Shown: positions 1 to 9,805, counted from the first letter of the stretch. The stretch is DNA of 32,882 nt from Saprospiraceae bacterium (GCA_020629035.1 JAHDEC010000002.1:70346-103227), one strand, 5' to 3'. The notes: a model not told the origin generated them from the sequence alone. Translations and numbers: made by a program.

Positions 1-55
1 AGGGCCAGATGCATCTGGAGTAACAACTGACGCTAATTGTGGTATGAGTGATGGT
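1..55 (+). repeat. Exact 55-bp direct repeat, copy 1 (cut by window edge)
   Basis: Bases 1-55 are identical to 1405-1459, exactly one 1404-bp higher-order unit away. The match ends abruptly at base 56, after which the same repeat diverges clearly. It may extend upstream beyond the window. Confidence 0.95.
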
Positions 56-3000
56 ACAGCGACCTTCAGCTGGACAGGCGGTACAGCGCCATATGACATA
101 AGTGGCGATTTAAATCAGACAGGAGCAACAAGCCCTTACCAATTCACAGATTTAGCCAGTGGAGATTATACGATCACAGTTACGGATGCAAATGGCTGTA
201 TGGATGAAGTGACAGTAACAGTAGGAGAGTCACCAGGACCTGATGTTTCGGGAGTAGCCCTTGATGCTACTTGTGGAGATGCAAATGGAGAAGTAGAAAT
301 AAGTTGGACAGGCGGCACATCACCTTATGATATAAGTGGAGATTTTACCGAAACAAATGCGACCAGCCCAAGTACTTATACAGATTTAACTAGTGGAGAT
401 TATACAGTAACTGTCACAGATTTCAATGGTTGTACAGATGTAGTTACTGTAACAGTTGGTGACTCACCAGACGTATCAGCAAATGCCACTGCAACAAGTA
501 CAACTTGTGGGCAAAACAATGGAGAATATACGGTAAGTTGGTCAGGAGGAGAAGCACCATTTGATATTACGGGCGACCTTGGACAAACAGGCGCGACAAG
601 TCCGACAACCTTCACTGATTTAGGATCAGGAACCTATACGGTAACCATAACGGATACAAATGGATGTACTGCTTCAGCTACGGCAACCATAGGAAGTGAA
701 GATGGACCGGTTGCCAATGCAAGTACCTCACCATCAACATGTGGTGCGGCAAATGGAAGTGTAACCATCGCCTGGACTGGCGGAAATGCGCCATATAACA
801 TTAGTGGAGATTTAAATGAAACAGGAGCAACAAGTCCAACTACCTTTACGGACTTATCAGCAGGAACATATAACGTAACAGTAACGGATGGTAATGGATG
901 TACATCAGTTGCAAGTGGAACGATAAATGACACACCAGGGCCAGATGTAGTTATGGATCCAACAGCTGCGACCTGTGGAGATGCAAATGGAGAGATAGTG
1001 ATTTCATGGACAGATGGTACAGCACCATTTGATATAACTGGAGATTTCACAGAAACTGGGGCGACAAGTCCAACAAGTTATACAGATTTAAGTGTAGGCA
1101 CTTATACGATTACAATAACGGATGCGAATGGATGTACCGATGAAGTGTCTACAAATGTAGTTGATACACCTGGTCCTGATTTGAGTTTTTCCAATGTCGA
1201 TGCAACCTGTGGAGCAGAGAATGGAAGTATAACATTTAGTTGGACAGGTGGAACAGAACCGATAGATATAAGTGGAGACTTCAGTCAAAGTAGTGCAAGT
1301 TCACCGCAAACATTTACAGGATTAGGTGCTGGCGATTATACGATTACCGTGACAGATGCCAATGGATGTACAGATGAAGCAACAGTCACTGTGGATGATA
1401 TAGCAGGGCCAGATGCATCTGGAGTAACAACTGACGCTAATTGTGGTATGAGTGATGGTTCCATCACGATAAGTTGGACAGGCGGAACCCCAACCTTTGA
1501 TATTAGCGGCGATTTAAACCAAATAGACGCTTCAAGTCCTAGCCAGTTTGATAATTTATCTTCTGGAGATTATAGTCTAACTGTAACAGATGCAAATGGA
1601 TGTACTGATGAAGTTTTAGTCACTGTAGGAGATACTCCGAGCGTCGATGTTATGATTAGCGGGGTGGATGCAAGTTGTGGCTTAGCCAATGGAAGTGTTA
1701 GTGTAAGTTGGACGGATGGAACAGGCCCATTTGATATTACAGGTGACCTCTCTATGACAAATGCAACGAGTCCAACCAATTTTACAGATTTGTCCAGCGG
1801 TAATTATACAGTTACTGTAACGGATGCAAATGGTTGTACCGATGAAGCAAGTATAAGCCTTTCAGACACAGATCCTGTCTCAGCGAATGGTACTTCCACA
1901 AATACAACCTGCGGACAAAATGATGGAGAAGTAACTATTAGTTGGTCAGGAGGAGAAGCACCTTACGATATCAGCGGAGATTTAAATCAATCAGGAGCTA
2001 CTAGTCCTCATGTCTTTGCTGATGTAAGTTCTGGAAGTTATACAGTAACAGTCACAGATATTAATGGATGTACAGATGAGGTCATGGTGACAGTAGGTAA
2101 TGAAGATGGTCCTACAGCGAATGCAAACAGTTCCCCTTCCACATGTGGTAATGCTGATGGTACAGTAACTGTAGCATGGAATGGAGGTTCGTCACCATAC
2201 ACAATAAGTGGTGATCTTAATGAAAATGATGCAATGAGTCCTTCAACATTTACTGACTTATTAGCAGGGACATATAACGTGACTGTAACAGATGCGAATG
2301 GTTGTACTTCGGTAGCGTCAGCAACAATAAACGATACACCAGGTCCGGATGGAGGTTCAATAGTAACTGATGCAACATGTGGTCAATCAGATGGTTCGGT
2401 TGTTATTAGTTGGACAAATGGAACAGCACCATTTGATATAACAGGAGATTTAAGTCAGCTTGGAGCAACAAGTCCTCAAACATTTGATGACCTTGCCATA
2501 GGTGATTATTCTGTGACAATAACGGATGCTAATGGTTGCGAAGAAATAGTAAACTTTACAATTTCCGATACACCAGGCCCAGATATAAATGGCTCTTTTA
2601 TAGCAGCTACATGCGAATTAATGAATGGAAGCATTTCCCTTAGTTGGACAAATGGAACAGCGCCATTTGATATAACAGGAGATTTAAACCTCTCGAATGC
2701 TACTTCTCCTCAAACATTTACGAATTTGTCTGCTGGAGACTACACGATGACTATTACAGATGCTAATGGTTGTACAGATATGGTGACTATTACCATAACA
2801 GATACTCCAGGACCAGCATTGGATTATACAAATTTAGATGCCAATTGTGGATTAAGCGATGGGTCAATTACGCTTAACTGGACTGGTGGAGTCGGACCTT
2901 ACGATATAAGTGGAGATCTAAACCAGACGGATGCCAGCAGCCCATCCCAATTTAATGGACTTGCTGCCGGTGATTATATGCTTACACTGACAGATGCTAA

Positions 3001-6000
3001 TGGTTGCGAAAGTATGCTTACGATTATGATAGCAGACAGTCCGTCACTAGAGATTGATTTGATGGCTCTTTCAGCAAGTTGTGGTTTTTCTAATGGAGAA
3101 ATAACAGTTAGTTGGACAGGTGGTTCTTCGCCAGTTGATATTAGTGGAGACTTGACTCAAACATCTGCTCCAAATCCGACAATCTTTGATAATTTGTCTA
3201 GTGGTAATTATACAGTAACAGTAACAGATGCAAATGGTTGTTCTGATGTTTCGTCAATAATAGTTGATGATTCGCCAGCTGTTAATGCAAGTTTTACTTC
3301 AGTTGGGACCACTTGTGGTCAATCAGATGGAGAAATTACGGTTAATTGGAATGGAGGCGAAGGGCCATTTGATATAAGTGGAGATTTGAATCAAACAAAT
3401 GCAACAAATCCGCATACATTTACTGACTTATCAAGTGGAAGTTATACTGCTACAGTTACCGATATGAACGGATGTACAGATGTGATTACTGCAAGTGTTA
3501 CTAATGAGGATGGACCTACCGCAAATGCAAATTCATCGCCATCAACTTGCGGAGACGCTAATGGTAGTGTAACAGTTGCCTGGAACGGCGGAGTAGGACC
3601 TTACTCAATTTTTGGTGATCTAAACGAAATTGATGCAACTAGCCCAGAAACCTTTACGAACTTAAGTGAAGGAACTTACACGGTAACAGTTACAGATGCG
3701 AATGGATGTACATCCGTAGCATCATCAATGGTCAACAATACTGATGGACCTGATGCCTCGGTTGATATCTCAAACGCAAATTGTGATATGAATGATGGTG
3801 TGATTATCATAAGTTGGTCAGATGGTACAGCACCTTTCGATATTACTGGTGACTTAAATCAAACTGGAGCATCAAGCCCTGAACTATTTAGTGATTTAAG
3901 TCCGGGAGATTATTCTATCACAATAACAGATGCAAATGGTTGTGTTGATCTTATAACAGCAACTGTAAATAATGAAGTAGGACCATCTTTAAGTGGTTCA
4001 AGCGAATCAGCTTCTTGTGGACAATTAAATGGTCAAATAACACTAAGTTGGGGTGGAGGTACACCAAATTATGAGATTTCAGGAGATTTGAATTTATCTA
4101 ATGCAACATCACCCCAATCATTTAATAATTTAGCAAGTGGTGTTTATAATGTCACCATAACGGATTCAGAGGGATGCGAAGATGAATTGAGTTTAACTAT
4201 CGATGATACTACACCAGCAGTGGCAAGTTTTGAAATACTTGATGCTAATTGTGGGATGGATGATGGATCGGTAACCATAAGCTGGAGTGGCGGAGTAGGA
4301 CCTTTTGATATCAGTGGAGATTTAAATGAAACTAGTGTTACATCCCCACATCAATTTACTAGTTTATTTAGCGGAAATTATTCCTTGATTTTAACAGATA
4401 ATGATGGTTGTGAAACTGTTATAATGTTTATTATTGATGACATTGCAGGACCCCAAATAAGTTTGGAGGGTGTCGATGCAACTTGTGGTGAAGAAAATGG
4501 TGAAATTACAGTCAGTTGGACTGGCGGTGCAGGACCATTCGAAATTAGTGGCGGATCTTTGTTTTTGCCGAATGCAAATTCTCCTGAAGTATTTGATGAT
4601 TTACCAAGTGGGAATTACACAGTAGTCGTTACAGATAATAATGGATGCAGTTCTAGTGATATAATCGTGTTAGGTGATAGTCCTTCAGTCTCAGCAAGTG
4701 GATCTTCTTCAGGTACATCCTGTGGGCAAAATGATGGGACCGTAACAATAAGTTGGAGCGGAGGTTCTGGAACCTTTAATATAACAGGTGATTTGGCCGA
4801 TAATAATGTTAGCTCACCACATGTTTTTAGTAATTTAGGTTCAGGCACATACACAATTACAGTGACAGACACAAATGGTTGTACTGATGAGGTAACTAGT
4901 TCAGTTACCAATGAAGATGGGCCAACTGCTTCTACTAGTTCATCTCCTTCAACATGTGGAGAAGAAAATGGAAGTATCACAGTTTTCTGGAATGGAGGAT
5001 CAGGTCCGTATGACATAAGTGGAGATCTTTCTGCACTAGATGCAACTAGTCCTACTAGCTTTGACAATCAAGGTGCGGGTAGTTATAATATTATTGTAAC
5101 TGATGCAAGTGGTTGTAGTTCGATAGCCTCTGTAATAGTGGATGATCTTACAGGACCTGATGCAAGTTTCAGTACAGCCGATGCGGCTTGTGGGCAACCT
5201 TCTGGAAGTTTTACTATTTCATGGTCTGAAGGAACCGCACCATTTGATTTAACTGGAGATATAAATCAATCTACAGTTACTAGTCCATATACAGAATTAA
5301 ATGTTGCCTCTGGCACATATAATGTAACCTTGTCAGATGCAAATGGATGTGAATTTCCTATGAGTATAGAAGTAGATGAACAAGATAGTCCAATTGTTAG
5401 TGCAGAAAATACCAACGCATCTTGCAATCAAACAAATGGGACGATTACTATATCTTGGATTGAAGGGAATGGACCTTTCGATATTTCTGGTGATCTGAAT
5501 TTAGTTGGAGCTAGTTCTCCACAAACATTTACGGCTTTATCAGCCGGAGATTATACTATTATTGTCACTGATCAAAATGGTTGTTCTGACGAAATAAGTA
5601 TCACGGTAGGTAACGAGGATGGACAAACAGGTGGAATACAAGCGACTGCAGCCAATTGTGGGAATAGTGATGGTACTATTACTGTTAGTTGGATGGGAGG
5701 TAATGGACCTTATTCCATTAGCGGAGATTTAAATGCAACGGATGCAGTAAGTCCAGCCTTATTTGATGGTGTACCTGCAGGTGATTATTCGATTATAGTT
5801 ACCGATGTTAATGGTTGCACACTTATGCTTAATGTGACAGTTGGTGATATCGTAGGACCAGACTTAATGGCCGATCCGATAGCTACAACATGTGGCAATC
5901 AAAATGGTCAAGTTAGTCTAGATTGGATTAATGGTACTGGACCATATAATATTTCTGGTGATTTAAATTTAACAGGAGCTACTAGTCCACAGCTGTTTAC

Positions 6001-6790
6001 TGATTTACCAGCAGGGAACTATACCATCCAATTGACAGATGCTAATGGATGTATGTCAGGATCGAGTTTTTTCATCGGAGAATCCGAAGAAGTATTTGCT
6101 TCTAGTACAACCGTAAATACAAGTTGTGGTGAATCTGTTGGAAGTATTACTATAAGTTGGAGTGGAGGAACAGGACCTTTCGATATTTCAGGCGATTTAT
6201 CTGGAACAGATGTTAGTTCACCGTTTACTTTTGATAATTTATCCAGTGGAACATATTCTTTAAATATAATAGATGCCTTTGGATGTAGCGACAATATTTC
6301 TGCTACCATAAGTAATGACGATGGTCCTACTGCATCAGCAAATGGATTAGAAGCTACATGTGGGAATGATAATGGAACGGTAAGTGTATTTTGGAATGGC
6401 GGAGTGGGACCTTATGATATCACTGGAGATTTAGCATCACAAGATGCATCTTCTCCAGCTATTTTTACAGATTTAAGTGCAGGCACATACAATGTGACGG
6501 TAACGGATGGTTCTGGTTGTACATCTGTAGCAAGTGCTACTATTGAAGATTCTGAAGGACCAGAGGTAGGTTTTAATGTTACTAATGCATCATGTGGTCT
6601 TGATAATGGATCGATAAATATTTCATGGTCAGAAGGAACAGGACCTTTCGATATTTCAGGCGATTTGACTGACTCAAATGTAACTTCACCTCATGTATTT
6701 ATAAATCTTGGGCAGGGTGCCTATTCACTTACTTTAACGGATGCCAATGGCTGTGAAGCCTTTATAAATGCTGAAGTAGAAGGAAGTGAA
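2..6790 (+). repeat. Tandem ~234-bp repeats in a 1404-bp six-unit higher-order repeat
   Basis: About 29 tandem units of about 78 codons were counted by eye. They fall into six recurring classes in fixed order. The class with TTCGQ and WSGGE-like motifs has its first Cys codon at 506, 1910, 3314, 4721 and 6125. The spacings are 1404, 1404, 1407 and 1404 bp; the 1407 fits one extra residue in the unit near 4550. The following class always starts (E/D)DGP with PSTCG or EATCG and then (A/F)W(N/T)GG. Another class carries W(T/S)(D/N/E)GT(A/G)PFD. About five higher-order copies are visible. This points to growth by duplication of six-unit blocks, not of single repeats. Confidence 0.9.
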
Positions 6791-8776
6791 AATGTTATGC
6801 TTGAGGCCACAGCCAATTGTTTAGAGGATGGAACATATGAAGTTATTGTTACGACGAATGCAGATCTTGTAAATAATGATCTGGCTCTTCCGGTCATAAA
6901 TAATATGGATGGTACATATACTATTTCTAATATTAATTTGTTGAATTCAATTACGATTACAGCAGGATTCTCAGGAACAAATTGTACAGAAATGTTAACA
7001 ATAGGACCACCAGAATGTGAATGTCCAGCTATAGCAGATGCAGGATTGCCAGGTGTGATTAATTGTGAGATTGACCAAGTGTTACTTGGAGGAACTAATA
7101 CATCGACAGGTTCGGAATATAGTTATGAATGGACAGATCAAAATGATAATGTTGTAAGCACTGATCCAGCGTTTTTAGCAGATACTGAAGGCACTTATAC
7201 ATTGACAGTATTTGATCAACAATTTAGTTGTAGTGCCGAAGATCAAGTTCTCGTAACCGATGAATCAAATGAACCAACAGCTATCATTCTAGCGGATCCT
7301 GGAAACATTATTGATTGTGAATTACTTACTATCGAGCTTAGCTCAGGAGAAAATGAAGAAAATGTAACCTACTCCTGGATTATAGATGAAGAAACTGTTT
7401 TGGAAGGATTTACTATTACAGTTGATGAATCAGGCGAGATAATCTTAATAGCTTTAGATACCATAACAGGTTGCTTTGCTAACGATACAATATTAATAGA
7501 ATCGGGCTTAGCCTATCCATTAATAGATATAGAAGAGCCAGCTGAGTTAAGCTGTACTAATGATGATGTCTTAATTTCTGCGCTAAATTCTCAGAATGGC
7601 TTAGGTATCACTCATCAATGGTATGATATTGATGGAAATCCGATCCAAGGCGCAACTGATCTAGAATTATTAGTAGATATGAGTGGATTTTTTATACTTG
7701 AGTCTCTAGATTCAGAAAATGGTTGTACGAATCAAGATACTGTATTTGTAGGTGAGAATATTCTATTACCTGAGGCAAATGCCGGAGCTGATATTACACT
7801 ACCATGTAACCAAGATGAAGGGCAACTGTTGGCTATCACGAATGGTAACTATGATTATTCTTGGTGGACTAATGATATGAATAATACAATAAGTGATCCT
7901 TCAGCATTAGATCCAATGATAGTTGGAGAAGGATGGTATTATTTTGAAGCTACTAATATATTGAATGGATGTAGTATTATAGATTCTGTTTTGGTCAATG
8001 CTGCTGCTTCACCAGACTTTGATGTCAGTGCAGAAAGTGGATGCTTTGGAGAAGAGCAAGGATCTATAGCCGTATTTGACGTGGAGTTTGCTACAGAACC
8101 GTACCAATTTTACTTGAATGGTGAAGAGCATAATGGGTTTTTAATGGAAAATCTTGCGCCAGGTGACTATGAAGTTAGTATGATAGATGCCAATGGTTGT
8201 GCCCATGATACAATAATAAATATCGTTGAGTTTGATCAAGTAATTCTTGATGCGGAAAATCATCTTTTTGAATTAAATCAAGCAGATGATATAGATATCC
8301 AGCTAATCACGAATCAAACAGATTATGATACCATCATTTGGTCTCCAGAAATTGATTTAACATGTGATAATTGCCTTGATCCAAGCCTGTATGCTGATGA
8401 AAGTATTAGCTATATTGTGACCATGATAGATGAAAATGGTTGTTCAGACACAACTTACATTCGTATAGAATTGGATATTGAAGGAGATGTATATATTCCA
8501 AATATATTTGGCCCGAATGAAGGAACAGATAATGGAACATTCTTTATTCAATCTGATTCGAATGTAGAAAGAATTGATGAATTGTGGATATATGACAGAT
8601 GGGGAGAACTAATGTTTTATAATTCCGATTTTCCTACAAACGACCGGTCAACTGGTTGGGACGGAACATATAAAGATGTTCCTTGTGGATCACAGGTATT
8701 TGTTTATGTTGTAAAGTTCCATGATCTTGGAGGAAAAGAGCACACAAAAGCAGGTGATGTTACATTAGTAAGATAA
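2..8776 (+). CDS. Giant SprB-like secreted repeat protein, T9SS type B sorting domain, 5' truncated
   Basis: The frame is open from base 2 to the stop at 8774-8776, giving 2924 visible residues. An in-frame ATG at 44 lies inside a repeat and is not a real start, so the gene continues upstream of the window. About 29 repeats of about 78 residues run to roughly base 6790. Each has a TCG/NCG cysteine, W(T/S/N)GG, a (D/N)ISGDL-like motif, SP, and a DANGC cysteine. Next come four or so Ig/PKD-like segments (about 6800-8030), one more SprB-type repeat (about 8035-8225) and a gliding-associated C-terminal domain (8483-8773) with VYIPNIF, IYDRWGE, WDGTYK and GDVTLVR. Family knowledge: such proteins are exported by the T9SS and held on the cell surface as adhesins or gliding proteins like SprB. 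The role here is inferred. There is no Lys or Arg before the Arg codon at 8462. Two small secreted-protein genes follow on the same strand. Confidence 0.93.
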   Translation, partial: GPDASGVTTDANCGMSDGTATFSWTGGTAPYDISGDLNQTGATSPYQFTDLASGDYTITVTDANGCMDEVTVTVGESPGPDVSGVALDATCGDANGEVEISWTGGTSPYDISGDFTETNATSPSTYTDLTSGDYTVTVTDFNGCTDVVTVTVGDSPDVSANATATSTTCGQNNGEYTVSWSGGEAPFDITGDLGQTGATSPTTFTDLGSGTYTVTITDTNGCTASATATIGSEDGPVANASTSPSTCGAANGSVTIAWTGGNAPYNISGDLNETGATSPTTFTDLSAGTYNVTVTDGNGCTSVASGTINDTPGPDVVMDPTAATCGDANGEIVISWTDGTAPFDITGDFTETGATSPTSYTDLSVGTYTITITDANGCTDEVSTNVVDTPGPDLSFSNVDATCGAENGSITFSWTGGTEPIDISGDFSQSSASSPQTFTGLGAGDYTITVTDANGCTDEATVTVDDIAGPDASGVTTDANCGMSDGSITISWTGGTPTFDISGDLNQIDASSPSQFDNLSSGDYSLTVTDANGCTDEVLVTVGDTPSVDVMISGVDASCGLANGSVSVSWTDGTGPFDITGDLSMTNATSPTNFTDLSSGNYTVTVTDANGCTDEASISLSDTDPVSANGTSTNTTCGQNDGEVTISWSGGEAPYDISGDLNQSGATSPHVFADVSSGSYTVTVTDINGCTDEVMVTVGNEDGPTANANSSPSTCGNADGTVTVAWNGGSSPYTISGDLNENDAMSPSTFTDLLAGTYNVTVTDANGCTSVASATINDTPGPDGGSIVTDATCGQSDGSVVISWTNGTAPFDITGDLSQLGATSPQTFDDLAIGDYSVTITDANGCEEIVNFTISDTPGPDINGSFIAATCELMNGSISLSWTNGTAPFDITGDLNLSNATSPQTFTNLSAGDYTMTITDANGCTDMVTITITDTPGPALDYTNLDANCGLSDGSITLNWTGGVGPYDISGDLNQTDASSPSQFNGLAAGDYMLTLTDANGCESMLTIMIADSPSLEIDLMALSASCGFSNGEITVSWTGGSSPVDISGDLTQTSAPNPTIFDNLSSGNYTVTVTDANGCSDVSSIIVDDSPAVNASFTSVGTTCGQSDGEITVNWNGGEGPFDISGDLNQTNATNPHTFTDLSSGSYTATVTDMNGCTDVITASVTNEDGPTANANSSPSTCGDANGSVTVAWNGGVGPYSIFGDLNEIDATSPETFTNLSEGTYTVTVTDANGCTSVASSMVNNTDGPDASVDISNANCDMNDGVIIISWSDGTAPFDITGDLNQTGASSPELFSDLSPGDYSITITDANGCVDLITATVNNEVGPSLSGSSESASCGQLNGQITLSWGGGTPNYEISGDLNLSNATSPQSFNNLASGVYNVTITDSEGCEDELSLTIDDTTPAVASFEILDANCGMDDGSVTISWSGGVGPFDISGDLNETSVTSPHQFTSLFSGNYSLILTDNDGCETVIMFIIDDIAGPQISLEGVDATCGEENGEITVSWTGGAGPFEISGGSLFLPNANSPEVFDDLPSGNYTVVVTDNNGCSSSDIIVLGDSPSVSASGSSSGTSCGQNDGTVTISWSGGSGTFNITGDLADNNVSSPHVFSNLGSGTYTITVTDTNGCTDEVTSSVTNEDGPTASTSSSPSTCGEENGSITVFWNGGSGPYDISGDLSALDATSPTSFDNQGAGSYNIIVTDASGCSSIASVIVDDLTGPDASFSTADAACGQPSGSFTISWSEGTAPFDLTGDINQSTVTSPYTELNVASGTYNVTLSDANGCEFPMSIEVDEQDSPIVSAENTNASCNQTNGTITISWIEGNGPFDISGDLNLVGASSPQTFTALSAGDYTIIVTDQNGCSDEISITVGNEDGQTGGIQATAANCGNSDGTITVSWMGGNGPYSISGDLNATDAVSPALFDGVPAGDYSIIVTDVNGCTLMLNVTVGDIVGPDLMADPIATTCGNQNGQVSLDWINGTGPYNISGDLNLTGATSPQLFTDLPAGNYTIQLTDANGCMSGSSFFIGESEEVFASSTTVNTSCGESVGSITISWSGGTGPFDISGDLSGTDVSSPFTFDNLSSGTYSLNIIDAFGCSDNISATISNDDGPTASANGLEATCGNDNGTVSVFWNGGVGPYDITGDLASQDASSPAIFTDLSAGTYNVTVTDGSGCTSVASATIEDSEGPEVGFNVTNASCGLDNGSINISWSEGTGPFDISGDLTDSNVTSPHVFINLGQGAYSLTLTDANGCEAFINAEVEGSENVMLEATANCLEDGTYEVIVTTNADLVNNDLALPVINNMDGTYTISNINLLNSITITAGFSGTNCTEMLTIGPPECECPAIADAGLPGVINCEIDQVLLGGTNTSTGSEYSYEWTDQNDNVVSTDPAFLADTEGTYTLTVFDQQFSCSAEDQVLVTDESNEPTAIILADPGNIIDCELLTIELSSGENEENVTYSWIIDEETVLEGFTITVDESGEIILIALDTITGCFANDTILIESGLAYPLIDIEEPAELSCTNDDVLISALNSQNGLGITHQWYDIDGNPIQGATDLELLVDMSGFFILESLDSENGCTNQDTVFVGENILLPEANAGADITLPCNQDEGQLLAITNGNYDYSWWTNDMNNTISDPSALDPMIVGEGWYYFEATNILNGCSIIDSVLVNAAASPDFDVSAESGCFGEEQGSIAVFDVEFATEPYQFYLNGEEHNGFLMENLAPGDYEVSMIDANGCAHDTIINIVEFDQVILDAENHLFELNQADDIDIQLITNQTDYDTIIWSPEIDLTCDNCLDPSLYADESISYIVTMIDENGCSDTTYIRIELDIEGDVYIPNIFGPNEGTDNGTFFIQSDSNVERIDELWIYDRWGELMFYNSDFPTNDRSTGWDGTYKDVPCGSQVFVYVVKFHDLGGKEHTKAGDVTLVR
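1405..1459 (+). repeat. Exact 55-bp direct repeat, copy 2
   Basis: Identical to bases 1-55. It spans the GPD... to NCGMSDG part of a repeat. The three bases just before it (1402-1404) cannot be compared because copy 1 starts at the window edge. Confidence 0.95.
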
Positions 8777-8806
8777 ATTTATATAAGTTTAACAAAAAAT
8801 TAAATC

Positions 8807-9028
8807 ATGAAAAAATTTATTGTTTTTGTAGTTTTAATAGGATCAAGTTTAGTTTCTTGCAAATCTGATAAATCATCGCAAATGTCTGATAAACAGGCTT
8901 CTACAGAGGTTTTGGAAGAAGTAAAACAATTAGATTCTATCTCGAATAGATTAGAATTAAAAACAAAAAAAATAGAGAAAGCCACTAGAGAATTGGATGA
9001 AGCATTAAATTCATTGGACGACATATAG
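8807..9028 (+). CDS. Small putative lipoprotein with heptad-rich helix
   Basis: A 73-residue protein. Its N-terminus is a lipoprotein signal: MKKF, a hydrophobic stretch, then a lipobox ending LVSC with the Cys near residue 18. Acylation there would anchor it to a membrane. The rest is polar and helix-prone, with regularly spaced Leu/Ile (VLEEVKQLD, ISNRLELK, ATRELDEAL) that fits a short coiled coil. It starts 30 bases after the giant repeat gene and ends 38 bases before the Lys-rich gene, all on one strand, so co-transcription is plausible. I do not recognise a family. Its position suggests a link to surface handling of the adhesin, but nothing in the sequence proves that. An open frame exists on the opposite strand, but the lipobox favours this reading. 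Confidence 0.72.
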   Translation: MKKFIVFVVLIGSSLVSCKSDKSSQMSDKQASTEVLEEVKQLDSISNRLELKTKKIEKATRELDEALNSLDDI

Positions 9029-9066
9029 AAAAATGCGTCTAAAGGCTAACACCAAATTTTAATATT

Positions 9067-9795
9067 ATGAAAATCACAAAAAAAATCAGTTTTTTACTTG
9101 TCGGAATATTCGCTCTAAGTTTTTGTCTCATTAACCCAGCATATAGTCAAGGAAAGGGTAAAGGAAAAGAAATGAGTGAAGAAGCAAAATCTAAAAAGAA
9201 TGGAAAAGTAAAAGAAGCTGAGAAAGCCTTAAAACGAAATGAAAAGTCTTTAGAGAAAGGGAAAGACGGGATTAGAGAAAATGGAAAGGAAGAGCTCGAA
9301 CAGAATGATAAACGTCCAGAAGGAAAAGGAAAACCTGAAGTAGAAAATGCTCAAAGACCTGATGGTAAAGGAAAATCTAATGCAGAAGAAAAAGGTAAAA
9401 GGCCTGAAGGCAAAGGCAAACCAGATAGAGCCAGTAAATCTGAGGAATCAAATCAAAGCAAAGATAAAGTAAAGAAGGCCAAGGAAGATAATAATGGCAA
9501 AGCCTATGGAAAAAATAAAGGAGAACTTAAAGGTAAGGAGTTTGGTCAGCAAAGAGCAGCTGAAGCAAAGAGGAACAAAGAGGAGAAATCAAAGAAACTA
9601 AAAAAGGAATCCGAAAACGGAAAGAGTAAGGCAAAGGAGGGGAAAGAGAAAATTAAGCAAGCAAAGGATAAAGTAGCAAAAGAAAAGAAAGAAGGAAAAA
9701 TTAACGATAAAGAGTACAAAGAGAAGATGGGGAAAATTGAAAAAGCCGAGTCAAAGCTGAAGGAATTAGAAAGTACGCTCAAAGAAAATGGATAA
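9067..9795 (+). CDS. Secreted Lys-rich, low-complexity protein
   Basis: A 242-residue protein. It begins with a Sec signal peptide (MKITKK, a hydrophobic core, cleavage likely after AYS before QGKG). The mature part is almost entirely charged: by hand count about 61 Lys and 8 Arg against about 46 Asp/Glu. It carries KGKGK and three near-repeats of RP(E/D)GKGK between about 9316 and 9420. The second half (about residues 155-242) is K/E-rich and probably forms a long single helix or coiled coil. There are no Cys, catalytic motifs or sorting domain in the mature part. It ends just before a strong bidirectional terminator. I do not recognise a named family. The sharp charge contrast with the acidic giant protein upstream is the notable point. 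Confidence 0.75.
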   Translation: MKITKKISFLLVGIFALSFCLINPAYSQGKGKGKEMSEEAKSKKNGKVKEAEKALKRNEKSLEKGKDGIRENGKEELEQNDKRPEGKGKPEVENAQRPDGKGKSNAEEKGKRPEGKGKPDRASKSEESNQSKDKVKKAKEDNNGKAYGKNKGELKGKEFGQQRAAEAKRNKEEKSKKLKKESENGKSKAKEGKEKIKQAKDKVAKEKKEGKINDKEYKEKMGKIEKAESKLKELESTLKENG

Positions 9796-9805
9796 GAATT
9801 CTACG

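Noticed and set aside
400-6309. Several open frames of 66-150 codons on the minus strand inside the giant repeat gene (for example 634-1050 and 4615-5067).
   Set aside because: They are antisense shadows of the repeat units: the same codon pattern recurs every repeat and gives repeated open antisense frames. They have no signal, domain or upstream start context of their own.
2-6790. Repeated sequence taken as a CRISPR array or satellite DNA.
   Set aside because: The units are in-frame coding repeats with silent differences and no constant short repeat with unique spacers.
8800-9024. Minus-strand open frame opposite the small lipoprotein.
   Set aside because: The plus frame has a lipobox and fits the same-strand gene run. 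The minus frame has neither.
9546-9782. Minus-strand Phe/Ser-rich open frame opposite the Lys-rich gene.
   Set aside because: It is the mirror of AAA/AAG/GAA-rich codons and would be an implausible run of Phe, Ser and Leu. The plus frame has a proper signal peptide.
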